64,000 bases of DNA, taken from contig NZ_JAPDOG010000004.1 of NCBI RefSeq assembly GCF_026013545.1, positions 124,001 to 188,000 on the forward strand, given 5' to 3'. A program made the translations under genes and the position numbers. Each line of letters begins with the position of its first letter. Positions within the stretch are counted from its first letter, which is position 1. A model generated the notes under the pieces. It searched no databases. It saw only the letters and a program-made list of their open reading frames with translations, and was not told the DNA's origin. Below, one piece after another: positions 44,906-52,152 of this stretch. Origin of the DNA: Defluviimonas salinarum (GTDB taxonomy: Bacteria > Pseudomonadota > Alphaproteobacteria > Rhodobacterales > Rhodobacteraceae).

Positions 44906-44928
44906 AAAACCCCGGGAAAACCCCGGGG
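44906..44928 (-). terminator. Rho-independent terminator of the small EF-hand gene
   Basis: On the minus strand CCCCGGG (44928-44922) pairs with CCCGGGG (44916-44910) around a GTTTT loop and is followed by TTTTCTG. It lies 29 bp after the stop of the EF-hand gene. Confidence 0.8.
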
Positions 44929-44956
44929 CTGTTCCAGATGCCGAAATCTCGGCGGC

Positions 44957-45190
44957 TTACGGAGCGAGCGTGCCGGCTTCCCGGGCGGCGGCCAGTTCGT
45001 CCGCGTCGACCACGCCGTCGGCGTTGACGTCGATCGTGGCGAAGACTTCGGCGGTCAGGTCCGGATAGGCGGCGGTCAGCTCCTCGATCGAGTAGGCACC
45101 GCTGCCGTCGGTGTCCGTCACGGTGGTCTGGGCGTTCGCGGCGGCGGCGAAAGCGGCGATCGCGCCAAGGGCCAGAACGAACTTCTTCAT
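44957..45190 (-). CDS. Small exported EF-hand protein (paralogue 2)
   Basis: A 77-residue protein with a signal peptide (MKKFVLALGAIAAFAAAANA), a first loop DTDGSGAYSIEEL and a second DVNADGVVDADEL, joined by TAAYPDLTAEVFATI. It closely parallels the protein encoded at 43105-43347. Neither copy has partner genes of known function. An intrinsic terminator follows. Confidence 0.85.
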   Translation of the reverse strand: MKKFVLALGAIAAFAAAANAQTTVTDTDGSGAYSIEELTAAYPDLTAEVFATIDVNADGVVDADELAAAREAGTLAP

Positions 45191-45462
45191 CTGCTTGCTC
45201 TCCAGGTTAGGGCGGACGCCCTAGAATCGGTGGTTCAAGACCCACCTGCGGTTATTTGACCTCTCCCGCCCGTTCCCGCAAGTGCCACGCATCACCACTC
45301 ACAGCCGCGTGATCACACCGGCGAGACGGCGCCGCTGACCCTTTCCCGATCGTGTCGGCCTTTCGGAATCACCAGCCGTGGCACGGCGCGCTCCCGGTTG
45401 CGGGCCGGCGGGCTTTCGCCCATCATCGCCGAAACCGTGCCCTGAGCGAAAGACCCGGACCG

Positions 45463-45900
45463 ATGAAGCCCATCCTTGTCCTCAATGGACCCAACCTGAA
45501 TCTGCTCGGCACCCGTGAGCCGGAGGTCTACGGCCGCGAGACGCTGGCCGATGTCGAGGCGCTCTGCGTCGCGACCGCGAAGCCGCACGGGCTCGACGTC
45601 GTCTGCCACCAGTCGAACCGCGAATACGAGATCATCGACTGGATTCACGAGGCGCGGGAGACCGCTCTGGCCATCGTCATCAACCCCGGCGCCTTCACCC
45701 ATACCTCGATCGCCATTCTCGACGCGCTCAATGCCTTTCCCGGTCCGGTGGTCGAGGTCCATATCTCCAACATCCATCGCCGCGAGACGTTCCGCCACCA
45801 TTCCTACGTCTCGGGCCGCGCCGACGCGGTGATCGCGGGCGCCGGCGTCCAGGGCTACGCATTCGCCGTCGAGCGCGTGGCGCGGCTGACGAAGGGTTGA
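45463..45900 (+). CDS. aroQ: 3-Dehydroquinate dehydratase, type II
   Basis: A 145-residue enzyme of the shikimate pathway. The type II motifs are complete: [17 protein letters not shown] (with the catalytic Tyr), [28 protein letters not shown] and EVHISN with [12 protein letters not shown]. The ATG at 45463 ([11 protein letters not shown]) is the natural start, although the frame is open upstream. It is followed 4 bp later by an HpcH/HpaI aldolase gene. Confidence 0.96.
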   Translation: MKPILVLNGPNLNLLGTREPEVYGRETLADVEALCVATAKPHGLDVVCHQSNREYEIIDWIHEARETALAIVINPGAFTHTSIAILDALNAFPGPVVEVHISNIHRRETFRHHSYVSGRADAVIAGAGVQGYAFAVERVARLTKG

Positions 45901-45904
45901 GCCG

Positions 45905-46669
45905 GTGGACCTGCCGCAGAACCGCTTCAAGCGCCGCCTGCTGGGCCGCGAGCCGCTCTTCGGCATCTGGTCGACAATTCCCGACCCGATGGCCGTGGAG
46001 GCCCTCGCCGGGGCGGGCTTCGACTGGATGGTGCTCGACACCGAGCACAGCTCGGTCGAGGTCGCCGAGGTGCTGCCGCTCCTTCAGGCGGCGGCCCCCT
46101 ACCCGACCGACTGCCTCGTCCGCCCGGTGGTCAACGACACCGCGCTGATCAAGCGGCATCTCGACCAGGGCGCGCAGACGCTGCTCCTGCCCTACATCCA
46201 GAACCGCGAGGAGGCCGAGGCCGCCGTTGCCGCGGTGCGCTACCCGCCGCGCGGGCTGCGCGGGGTCGCGACCACGACCCGCGCCGCCCGCTACGGCCGG
46301 GTGCCCGATTACGTGGCGCGGGCCGATGCCGAGATCTGCCTGATCCTGCAGGTGGAGACCGCCGCGGCGCTCGACCGGCTCGAAGCCATCGCTGGCACCG
46401 AGGGGGTGGATGCGGTCTTCATCGGCCCCGCCGATCTCGCCGCCTCGATGGGCCATCCCGGCCAGTCGGGCCACCCCGAGGTGCGGGACGCGATCCTCGA
46501 CGCCATCGACCGGCTCGGCGCGATCGGCGTGCCCGCCGGGCTCCTCTCGCAGGACGCCGCCTTCACGCGCAGCTGCCTCGACCGCGGTGCCCGCTTCGTC
46601 GCCACCGGGATCGACATGCGCCTGCTGGTCCGGGCCGCGGACGCGCTCGCCAGCGCCTTCCGCGCCTGA
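45905..46669 (+). CDS. HpcH/HpaI-family aldolase
   Basis: A 254-residue class II pyruvate aldolase (2-dehydro-3-deoxyglucarate / 4-hydroxy-2-oxoheptanedioate type). Motifs: FGIWSTIPDPMAVEALAGAGFDWMVLDTEHS, QTLLLPYIQNREEAE, LQVETAAALD (metal-binding Glu) and FIGPADLAASMG. Start codon is GTG at 45905, 4 bp after aroQ, so the two are probably cotranscribed. The substrate is not fixed by sequence. Confidence 0.88.
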   Translation: MDLPQNRFKRRLLGREPLFGIWSTIPDPMAVEALAGAGFDWMVLDTEHSSVEVAEVLPLLQAAAPYPTDCLVRPVVNDTALIKRHLDQGAQTLLLPYIQNREEAEAAVAAVRYPPRGLRGVATTTRAARYGRVPDYVARADAEICLILQVETAAALDRLEAIAGTEGVDAVFIGPADLAASMGHPGQSGHPEVRDAILDAIDRLGAIGVPAGLLSQDAAFTRSCLDRGARFVATGIDMRLLVRAADALASAFRA

Positions 46670-46706
46670 CGCACCGCCTCCCGGTCCGGGTGCCCGGCCG
46701 CCGAGC

Positions 46707-46724
46707 GGGGGCTCGATGCCCCCC
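46707..46724. repeat. GGGGGC-TCGAT-GCCCCC hairpin repeat (second family, copy 2)
   Basis: This is the reverse complement of the core at 38435-38453, with shared flanks CCGCCTCGG on the minus strand. It lies between the aldolase gene and the convergent DUF475 gene. Confidence 0.65.
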
Positions 46725-46745
46725 GAGGCGGCGCCCCGACCGGGC

Positions 46746-47789
46746 TCAGGCCTCCTTGTTGCGGCGGTTGTAGAGGATCGAGGACACCAGTGCGACGCCG
46801 ATGAAACCGGAGCCGAGCACACCGGTCACGAGCTCGGGGATGTGCCACAAAGTCTGCGCGAACATGATCACGCTGAGCACGAGGATCGAGTAGAACGCGC
46901 CATGCTCGAGGAAGCGGAACTGCGCCAGCGTCCGCCGCTCCACCAGCATGATCGTCATCGAGCGCACATACATCGCACCGATGCCGAGGCCGATCGCGAT
47001 CAGGAACAGATTCTGGGTCAGCGCGAAGGCACCGATCACGCCGTCGAAGCTGAACGAGGCGTCGAGCACCTCGAGATAGAGGAACGCCCCGAGTCCGCCA
47101 TGTGCCGCCGCACTCAGCGCCCGCTGCCGCGAATCGAGCACATGGCCCAGAACCTCGACCCCGAGGAAGGCCAAAAGCCCGCCGATCGCCGCGAAGAGGA
47201 ACCGCGCCCGCTCATCGGACGGCATCACCGCCGAGAAGACCAGCACCACCGCGAGAACAAGTGCGATCTCCAGACCGCGAATCGAGGCGCAGCGCCGCAG
47301 CTGGCATTCGAGCGTTCGGATCCAGTCGACCTCCTTGCCCTCGTCGATGAAGTAGTTGAGCGCGACCATCATCAGGAAGGTGCCGCCGAAGGCCGCGATC
47401 GACAGATGCGCGCCGCTGATGATGCGGGCGTATTCGCCCGGCTGCGTGGCGGCAAGCCGCACCGCCTCCAATGGCCCGATCCCGGCTGCGACGACGACGA
47501 TCAGCAGCGGGAAGACGATCCGCATCCCGAACACAGCGATCAGGATGCCCCAAGTCAGGAAACGGCGCTGCCATTCGGGCGTCATCTCCTTGAGCTTGTT
47601 GGCGTTCACGATCGCATTGTCGAACGACAGCGAGATCTCCAGCACCGCGAGCACGGCGCCGATCAGCAGGAAGCTCACCGCGCCGCTGAGGTTGTGGCTG
47701 TAGCCCCAGCCGAGCCAGAACGCTCCCGCGAGGCCCGCAAACGTAACGAGGAAGGCCCAGCGGAAATAGTGAAGAGCTGTGGTCATCAT
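46746..47789 (-). CDS. DUF475/TerC-like integral membrane protein
   Basis: A 347-residue protein with about nine helices. LEISLSFDNAIVNANKL and VLDASFSFDGVIGAFALT are the two acidic SFDN/SFDG motifs of the TerC/DUF475 group, proposed to move or insert metals such as Mn. Between the halves lies a soluble stretch (EGKEVDWIRTLE). No ter genes are nearby. It starts with tandem ATGs at 47789 and 47786. Confidence 0.86.
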   Translation of the reverse strand: MMTTALHYFRWAFLVTFAGLAGAFWLGWGYSHNLSGAVSFLLIGAVLAVLEISLSFDNAIVNANKLKEMTPEWQRRFLTWGILIAVFGMRIVFPLLIVVVAAGIGPLEAVRLAATQPGEYARIISGAHLSIAAFGGTFLMMVALNYFIDEGKEVDWIRTLECQLRRCASIRGLEIALVLAVVLVFSAVMPSDERARFLFAAIGGLLAFLGVEVLGHVLDSRQRALSAAAHGGLGAFLYLEVLDASFSFDGVIGAFALTQNLFLIAIGLGIGAMYVRSMTIMLVERRTLAQFRFLEHGAFYSILVLSVIMFAQTLWHIPELVTGVLGSGFIGVALVSSILYNRRNKEA

Positions 47790-48030
47790 GCGCTCCGGCC
47801 GCGGCGCGAGCTAAGCCCGGGCGGCAAATGTGTCGACGGGGGCGACATAGGGATGCGAAGGCGAAAGGACAAGTGCGGCGGCGATCCTGCGCCGCGGCCG
47901 CCCGGGCGACTGTCGCGGGGCAGGCACAGCGTCGATCCGGTCCCGACAATGGCGGCGAAATGCCTCGCGTCCGCCCAATTCGCGCCCGGATTGACGGCAA
48001 CAGTCACCTCATGCGGAGGGAGAGAGTGAC

Positions 48031-48180
48031 ATGGGTTTCCTGAGCCAGATTTCGTTCGATGAGATCGTCGCGAGCATCCTCGCGTGCCTAATCCTGCGCG
48101 AGCTGATGATCGTCGGGCTTCCCGACCGCATCGCCGGCCCCGGCGGCTGGCTGATCGACACCGGCGAGGACGAGGCCTGA
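48031..48180 (+). CDS. 49-residue small protein with one hydrophobic segment
   Basis: It starts at ATG 48031 after GGAGGGAGAG (48015-48024) and runs MGFLSQISFDEIVASILACL, then a hydrophobic and Pro/Gly stretch, to an acidic end (DTGEDEA). The strong ribosome binding site and separation from other genes argue that it is translated. I recognise no family. It is divergent from the DUF475 gene. Confidence 0.55.
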   Translation: MGFLSQISFDEIVASILACLILRELMIVGLPDRIAGPGGWLIDTGEDEA

Positions 48181-48291
48181 ACCGGCTCCCAGCCGGGATC
48201 GCCTGAGCCGGGTGGCCTTTCGGCCAGGAATGTGGTTTTCCTGTCGCCGCGAACACCGGCTTCGGCCGGTACCGGAAACGGCAGGACGACC

Positions 48292-48786
48292 ATGGGAGAC
48301 ATCACTTCGGACCCCGCCAGCGGGCGCGATTTTCGTGCCGCGCTTGGCCGTTACGCCACCGGCGTGACGGTGGTGACCGCGCTCGGGCCGCAGGGCCCGG
48401 TCGGGATCACCGCCAACAGCTTCACCTCGGTCTCCATCGACCCGCCGCTGGTGCTTTGGTGCCCGGCCCGCAGTTCGGCCCGCTTCCAGGCCTTCGCCGA
48501 GGCGCCGTTCTACGCGATCCATGTGCTCGCCGCCGACCAGATCGAGCTCTGCCGGCGCTTCGCGCGCGCGGGCGGGGATTTCGACGGCCTCGATACCGGG
48601 ACGACGCCGGACGGCCTGCCGCTCCTGCCCGGCTGCCTCGCGCGCTTCGATTGCGCGGCCCATGCCGCCCATGACGGCGGCGATCATGCGATCCTCGTCG
48701 GCCGGGTCCTGCGCGCCGCGTTGCGCCCGGGCGAGCCCCTGCTGTTCTGGGGCGGCCGCTACGGCGACTTCCTGCACCACGACTGA
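48292..48786 (+). CDS. Flavin reductase-like FMN-binding protein
   Basis: A 164-residue split-barrel flavin reductase (HpaC-like). [38 protein letters not shown] and [11 protein letters not shown] are the typical segments that hold FMN/FAD. Such proteins supply reduced flavin to monooxygenases or work as NAD(P)H:flavin reductases. The partner oxygenase is not adjacent. The ATG at 48292 gives the normal start. Confidence 0.87.
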   Translation: MGDITSDPASGRDFRAALGRYATGVTVVTALGPQGPVGITANSFTSVSIDPPLVLWCPARSSARFQAFAEAPFYAIHVLAADQIELCRRFARAGGDFDGLDTGTTPDGLPLLPGCLARFDCAAHAAHDGGDHAILVGRVLRAALRPGEPLLFWGGRYGDFLHHD

Positions 48787-48841
48787 CGCAGCGCCGGGAC
48801 GACGAAAACGAGCACTGGCAAGTGCGTGGCATCCGGCCTAT

Positions 48842-48857
48842 ATTCCATAAAACGAAT
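48842..48857. promoter_or_regulatory. SqrR/BigR-type operator ATTC-N8-GAAT before the ArsR gene
   Basis: ATTC at 48842-48845 and GAAT at 48854-48857 are separated by exactly 8 bp, ending 4 bp before the ArsR start codon. This matches the element reported for SqrR/BigR repressors. The position implies autoregulation. Confidence 0.75.
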
Positions 48858-48861
48858 AGGA

Positions 48862-49233
48862 ATGAACGCCTTGGACGACCACGATCTTCATCCCGCACCG
48901 GATCAGGGCGCGCCGCACGGCGGCATCGCTCCCGATGACATGGTCACCCGTGCCGAGGAGGCCTCGGCCTTTCTCAAGGCGCTGGCCCATGAGGGCCGGC
49001 TGATGATCCTGTGCCATCTTTCCTCCGGCGAGAAATCCGTGACCGAGCTTGAACAGCTCCTGTCCTCGCGGCAGGCCGCGGTCAGCCAGCAGCTCGCCCG
49101 CCTGCGCCTCGAGGGTCTGGTCACGACCCGCCGCGATGGCAAGGCGATCTACTACTCGCTGAGCGACCGCCGTACGGAGCGCGTGATCGGGCTGCTCTAC
49201 GACATGTTCTGCGCCACGGACTGCGCGGACTGA
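48862..49233 (+). CDS. sqrR: ArsR-family sulfide/persulfide-sensing repressor (SqrR/BigR type)
   Basis: A 123-residue winged-helix repressor. The helix-turn-helix region is SVTELEQLLSSRQAAVSQQLARLRLEGLV. The redox pair is Cys51 (MILCHLSS) and Cys117 (DMFCATDC), 66 residues apart, the same spacing as Cys41/Cys107 of Rhodobacter capsulatus SqrR, where persulfide links them. A third Cys lies at 121. It is autoregulated from an operator that abuts its start. ATG at 48862; the longer frame lacks support. It heads the sulfide module. Confidence 0.85.
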   Translation: MNALDDHDLHPAPDQGAPHGGIAPDDMVTRAEEASAFLKALAHEGRLMILCHLSSGEKSVTELEQLLSSRQAAVSQQLARLRLEGLVTTRRDGKAIYYSLSDRRTERVIGLLYDMFCATDCAD

Positions 49234-49589
49234 TCGCCGCCCAGTCTTTGCTGCCAGCCCTAACGCGGACCTGAGGCGTTCAAAGCCAGCCCCCTCTGAA
49301 ACCTTCCGATTGCAGGCGACCTGACACCAGCGCCCGGACCAAGCCCGTCGCTGCCGTGCCTGGTCGGCGCGGCCTCGGTTCCTGCGAGCCCCCCGCCCAG
49401 GCGAGAAAACCGCCCGGAAAGATCGTCGCACCTTGAGGTCCGAGCATTTACATTCATATATCGATATGTGTATGCAGTTTGCATCGCCGCCACTCCCGGC
49501 ATCCGCCGGCGGCATGGCGGTTCAACACCGTCCTGCGGCGGGCTTCAGGAGGCGAGCGCCCGCTGTCCGGACCAGGAGGAGACACGGAC
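49234..49589. other. 356-bp intergenic region between the repressor and sqr
   Basis: The only clear element is the AT-rich palindrome CATAT-ATCG-ATATG at 49455-49468, which overlaps a degenerate ATTC-N8 half-site at 49452. No small gene with a ribosome binding site was seen. The sqr promoter presumably lies near the palindrome, about 125 bp before its ATG. Confidence 0.5.
49452..49468. promoter_or_regulatory. AT-rich palindrome upstream of sqr
   Basis: CATATATCGATATG is a perfect 5-4-5 palindrome at 49455-49468, within the sequence ATTC-N8-ATAT from 49452. The second half does not match GAAT, so it is at best a weak SqrR site; another regulator may use the palindrome. Confidence 0.4.
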
Positions 49590-50888
49590 ATGGCACAGAT
49601 CATCGTTCTCGGCGGCGGTCTCGGCGGCACAATCATGGCCTACGAGCTGCGCGAGAAACTCGGCAAGGAGCACCGCATCGCGGTCGTCACGCTCGGCACG
49701 AAATATCACTTCGTCCCGTCCAACCCCTGGGTCGCGGTCGGCTGGCGCGACCAGGCTTCGGTCGAGGTAGACCTCACCCCGGTCCTCGCCCGCCGCGACA
49801 TCGCGCTCCATCCGCAGGGCGCGCGGCGGCTCCTTCCCGACCAGAAGCGGATCGAGCTGACCGACGGCGCCACGCTCGACTACGACTACCTCGTCATCGC
49901 CACCGGCCCCGACCTCGCCTTCGACGAGATCGAGGGCTTCGGGCCGGGCGCCGAGACCCAATCGGTCTGCCAGGTCGGCCACGCGCTTCAGGCCAAGGAC
50001 GCCTTCGACAAGCTCGTCGCCAATCCCGGCCCGGTGGTGATCGGCGCCGTTCAGGGCGCGTCCTGCTTCGGCCCGGCCTACGAATTCGCCTTCATCCTCG
50101 ACAAGGCGCTCCGCGACGCCAAGGTGCGCGACCGGGTGCCGATGACCTTCGTGACCTCGGAACCCTATATCGGCCATCTCGGACTCGACGGCGTTGGCGA
50201 CACCAAAAGCCTGCTCGAAAGCGAACTGCGCCAGCACCACATCAAGTGGATCTGCAACGCCCGTGTCGACAAGGTCGAGGCCGGCAAGCTCCACGTCTCA
50301 GAGATCGCCGAGGACGGCACTGTCGCCGCGACACACGCGCTGCCGCAGGTCTACACGATGATGCTGCCCGCCTTCCGCGGCGTCGCCGCGGTGCGCGACA
50401 TCGAGGGGCTGACCAATCCGCGCGGCTTCATCCTCGTCGACAAGCACCAGCGCAATCCGGCCTTCCCCGAGATCTTCGCGGTCGGCGTCTGCGTCGCGAT
50501 CCCGCCGGTCGGCAAGACGCCGGTTCCGGTCGGCGTACCGAAGACCGGTTTCATGATCGAGAGCATGGTGACCGCGACGACCCACAACATCGCCCGGCTG
50601 ATCGAGGGCAAGGCGCCCAACGCGCAGGGAACCTGGAACGCCGTCTGCCTCGCCGATTTCGGCGATGGCGGCGTCGCCTTCGTCGCCCAGCCGCAGATCC
50701 CGCCGCGCAACGTCAACTGGTCGTCCTCGGGCAAGTGGGTCCATGCCGCCAAGATCGGCTTCGAGAAGTACTTCCTCCACAAGGTCCGCAGCGGCAAGTC
50801 CGAGCCTTTCTACGAAAAGCTCGCGCTGCACATGCTCGGGATCGAGAAGCTGAAGGAAATCAACGTCTCCGAGGACGACGCGGCCTGA
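49590..50888 (+). CDS. sqr: Sulfide:quinone oxidoreductase
   Basis: A 432-residue FAD flavoprotein that oxidises sulfide to polysulfide or persulfide and reduces quinone at the membrane surface. The Rossmann start is IIVLGGGLGGTIMAYEL, with FAD motifs VIATGPDL and FAVGVCVAIPP. Cys127 and Cys159 (SVCQVGHA, GASCFGPA) match the numbering of the R. capsulatus enzyme; the third Cys is at 301 in AVGVC rather than near 353, so the SQR type is uncertain. The ATG at 49590 follows GGAGGAG. It is downstream of the SqrR-like repressor. Confidence 0.85.
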   Translation: MAQIIVLGGGLGGTIMAYELREKLGKEHRIAVVTLGTKYHFVPSNPWVAVGWRDQASVEVDLTPVLARRDIALHPQGARRLLPDQKRIELTDGATLDYDYLVIATGPDLAFDEIEGFGPGAETQSVCQVGHALQAKDAFDKLVANPGPVVIGAVQGASCFGPAYEFAFILDKALRDAKVRDRVPMTFVTSEPYIGHLGLDGVGDTKSLLESELRQHHIKWICNARVDKVEAGKLHVSEIAEDGTVAATHALPQVYTMMLPAFRGVAAVRDIEGLTNPRGFILVDKHQRNPAFPEIFAVGVCVAIPPVGKTPVPVGVPKTGFMIESMVTATTHNIARLIEGKAPNAQGTWNAVCLADFGDGGVAFVAQPQIPPRNVNWSSSGKWVHAAKIGFEKYFLHKVRSGKSEPFYEKLALHMLGIEKLKEINVSEDDAA

Positions 50889-50938
50889 CCGGATAGCAGG
50901 GGCCATCCGCACGATGGCCCTTGCAATCCCGCCAACAT

Positions 50939-50954
50939 ATTCATATTTGCGAAT
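50939..50954. promoter_or_regulatory. SqrR/BigR-type operator ATTC-N8-GAAT before the DUF2892-pump genes
   Basis: ATTC at 50939-50942 and GAAT at 50951-50954 with an 8-bp spacer, 24 bp before the DUF2892 start and 50 bp after the sqr stop. It is a second perfect copy of the element found before the repressor, and would give the DUF2892-adaptor-RND genes their own sulfide-responsive promoter. Confidence 0.7.
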
Positions 50955-50978
50955 TCGAAAGCATCGACGGAGGTTTCC

Positions 50979-51179
50979 ATGACTCTCGACCGCACCATGC
51001 TTGCCTTTGCCGGCACGATGGTTCTTCTCTCGGTGGCGCTCACCATGTGGGTGTCGTCCTATTTCGTCTGGTTCACGGTCTTCATCGGCCTGAACCTCAT
51101 GCAATCGGCCTTTACCGGCTTCTGCCCGGCCGCGATTGTCTTCCGCAAGCTCGGCGTAAAGCCCGGCACCGCATTCTGA
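50979..51179 (+). CDS. DUF2892 (YgaP-type) membrane protein
   Basis: A 66-residue protein with two helices, MTLDRTMLAFAGTMVLLSVAL and YFVWFTVFIGLNLMQSAFTGFCP, then FRKLGVKPG. This is the membrane part of YgaP-type rhodaneses on its own; DUF2892 proteins recur in sulfide-detoxification loci. It has one Cys in the FCP motif. It begins 90 bp after sqr and 13 bp before the adaptor gene. Confidence 0.87.
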   Translation: MTLDRTMLAFAGTMVLLSVALTMWVSSYFVWFTVFIGLNLMQSAFTGFCPAAIVFRKLGVKPGTAF

Positions 51180-51192
51180 AAGGTAAGGACCC

Positions 51193-52152
51193 ATGCGCGC
51201 GCTCCTGATCGCCGCCTCTCTCCTCGCCACCGGCCCGGCCCATGCCGGGTCGCTGACTCTGGCACCCGAGACGCTGACCGAGTGGAAGGCGGTCTACGGT
51301 CGCATCGAGGCGAAGGAGACGATCCCGGCCCGCGCGCGCATCGGCGGCACGATCCAGTCGCTCTCGGTCACCGAGGGCGATCTCGTGACCGCAGGCCAGG
51401 AGATCGCCGTCGTCCATGACGACAAGATCGCCTTCCAGATCGCCGCCCACGACGCCCAGATCGCCGCGCTCAAGGCGCAGCTTGCCACCGCCGAGACCGA
51501 GCTGAAGCGCGGCGAGACGCTGGTCGAACGCGGCGTCACTACCGTGCAAAGGCTCGACCAGCTCCGCACCTCCGTCGATGTGATCCGGGGCCAGATCTCG
51601 ACCACCGAGGCGCAGCGCGACATCTCGGTCCAGCAAGCCTCCGAGGGCCGCGTGCTCGCGCCCTCCGCAGGCCGCGTCCTGACCGTGCCTGTCACCCCCG
51701 GCGCGGTGATCCTGCCCGGCGAGCCCGTCGCCACGATCGGCGGCGGCGGCTTCTTCCTGCGCCTCTCGATCCCCGAACGTCACGCGGGCGCGCTTGCCGA
51801 GGGCGATGCGATCCGCATCACCGACGGCGAGGAGAAGGATGGCCGCATCGCCAAGCTCTATCCCCAGATCGACAATGGCCGCGTCACCGCCGATGTCGAG
51901 GTCGCGGGGTTGGAAACCGCCTTCGTCAATGCCCGCGTCCTCGTCCGCCTGCCGGTCGGGACGCGCGAGGCGCTGGTGATCCCCGCCGATGCGGTGGCCA
52001 CGCGGTCGGGCATCGACTTCGTCACCGTCTCTGAGGCGGGCGAGGAAGCCGAACGCGCTGTCGTCCTCGGCGAGGCCGTCAGCATCGACGGCGCCGAGAT
52101 GGTCGAGATCCTGACCGGCCTTGAAGCCGGCGACACCGTGGTCACCCCATGA
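51193..52152 (+). CDS. RND efflux periplasmic adaptor (HlyD/MFP family)
   Basis: A 319-residue adaptor with a signal peptide (MRALLIAASLLATGPAHA) followed directly by a biotinyl-lipoyl-like half (ARIGGTIQSLSVTEGDLVTAGQEIAVV), a short coiled hairpin (~90-150) and a beta-barrel end. It lacks the lipid-anchoring Cys of AcrA. It connects the RND pump to the outer membrane. Its stop overlaps the pump start (ATGA). No outer-membrane channel gene is present. Confidence 0.88.
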   Translation: MRALLIAASLLATGPAHAGSLTLAPETLTEWKAVYGRIEAKETIPARARIGGTIQSLSVTEGDLVTAGQEIAVVHDDKIAFQIAAHDAQIAALKAQLATAETELKRGETLVERGVTTVQRLDQLRTSVDVIRGQISTTEAQRDISVQQASEGRVLAPSAGRVLTVPVTPGAVILPGEPVATIGGGGFFLRLSIPERHAGALAEGDAIRITDGEEKDGRIAKLYPQIDNGRVTADVEVAGLETAFVNARVLVRLPVGTREALVIPADAVATRSGIDFVTVSEAGEEAERAVVLGEAVSIDGAEMVEILTGLEAGDTVVTP

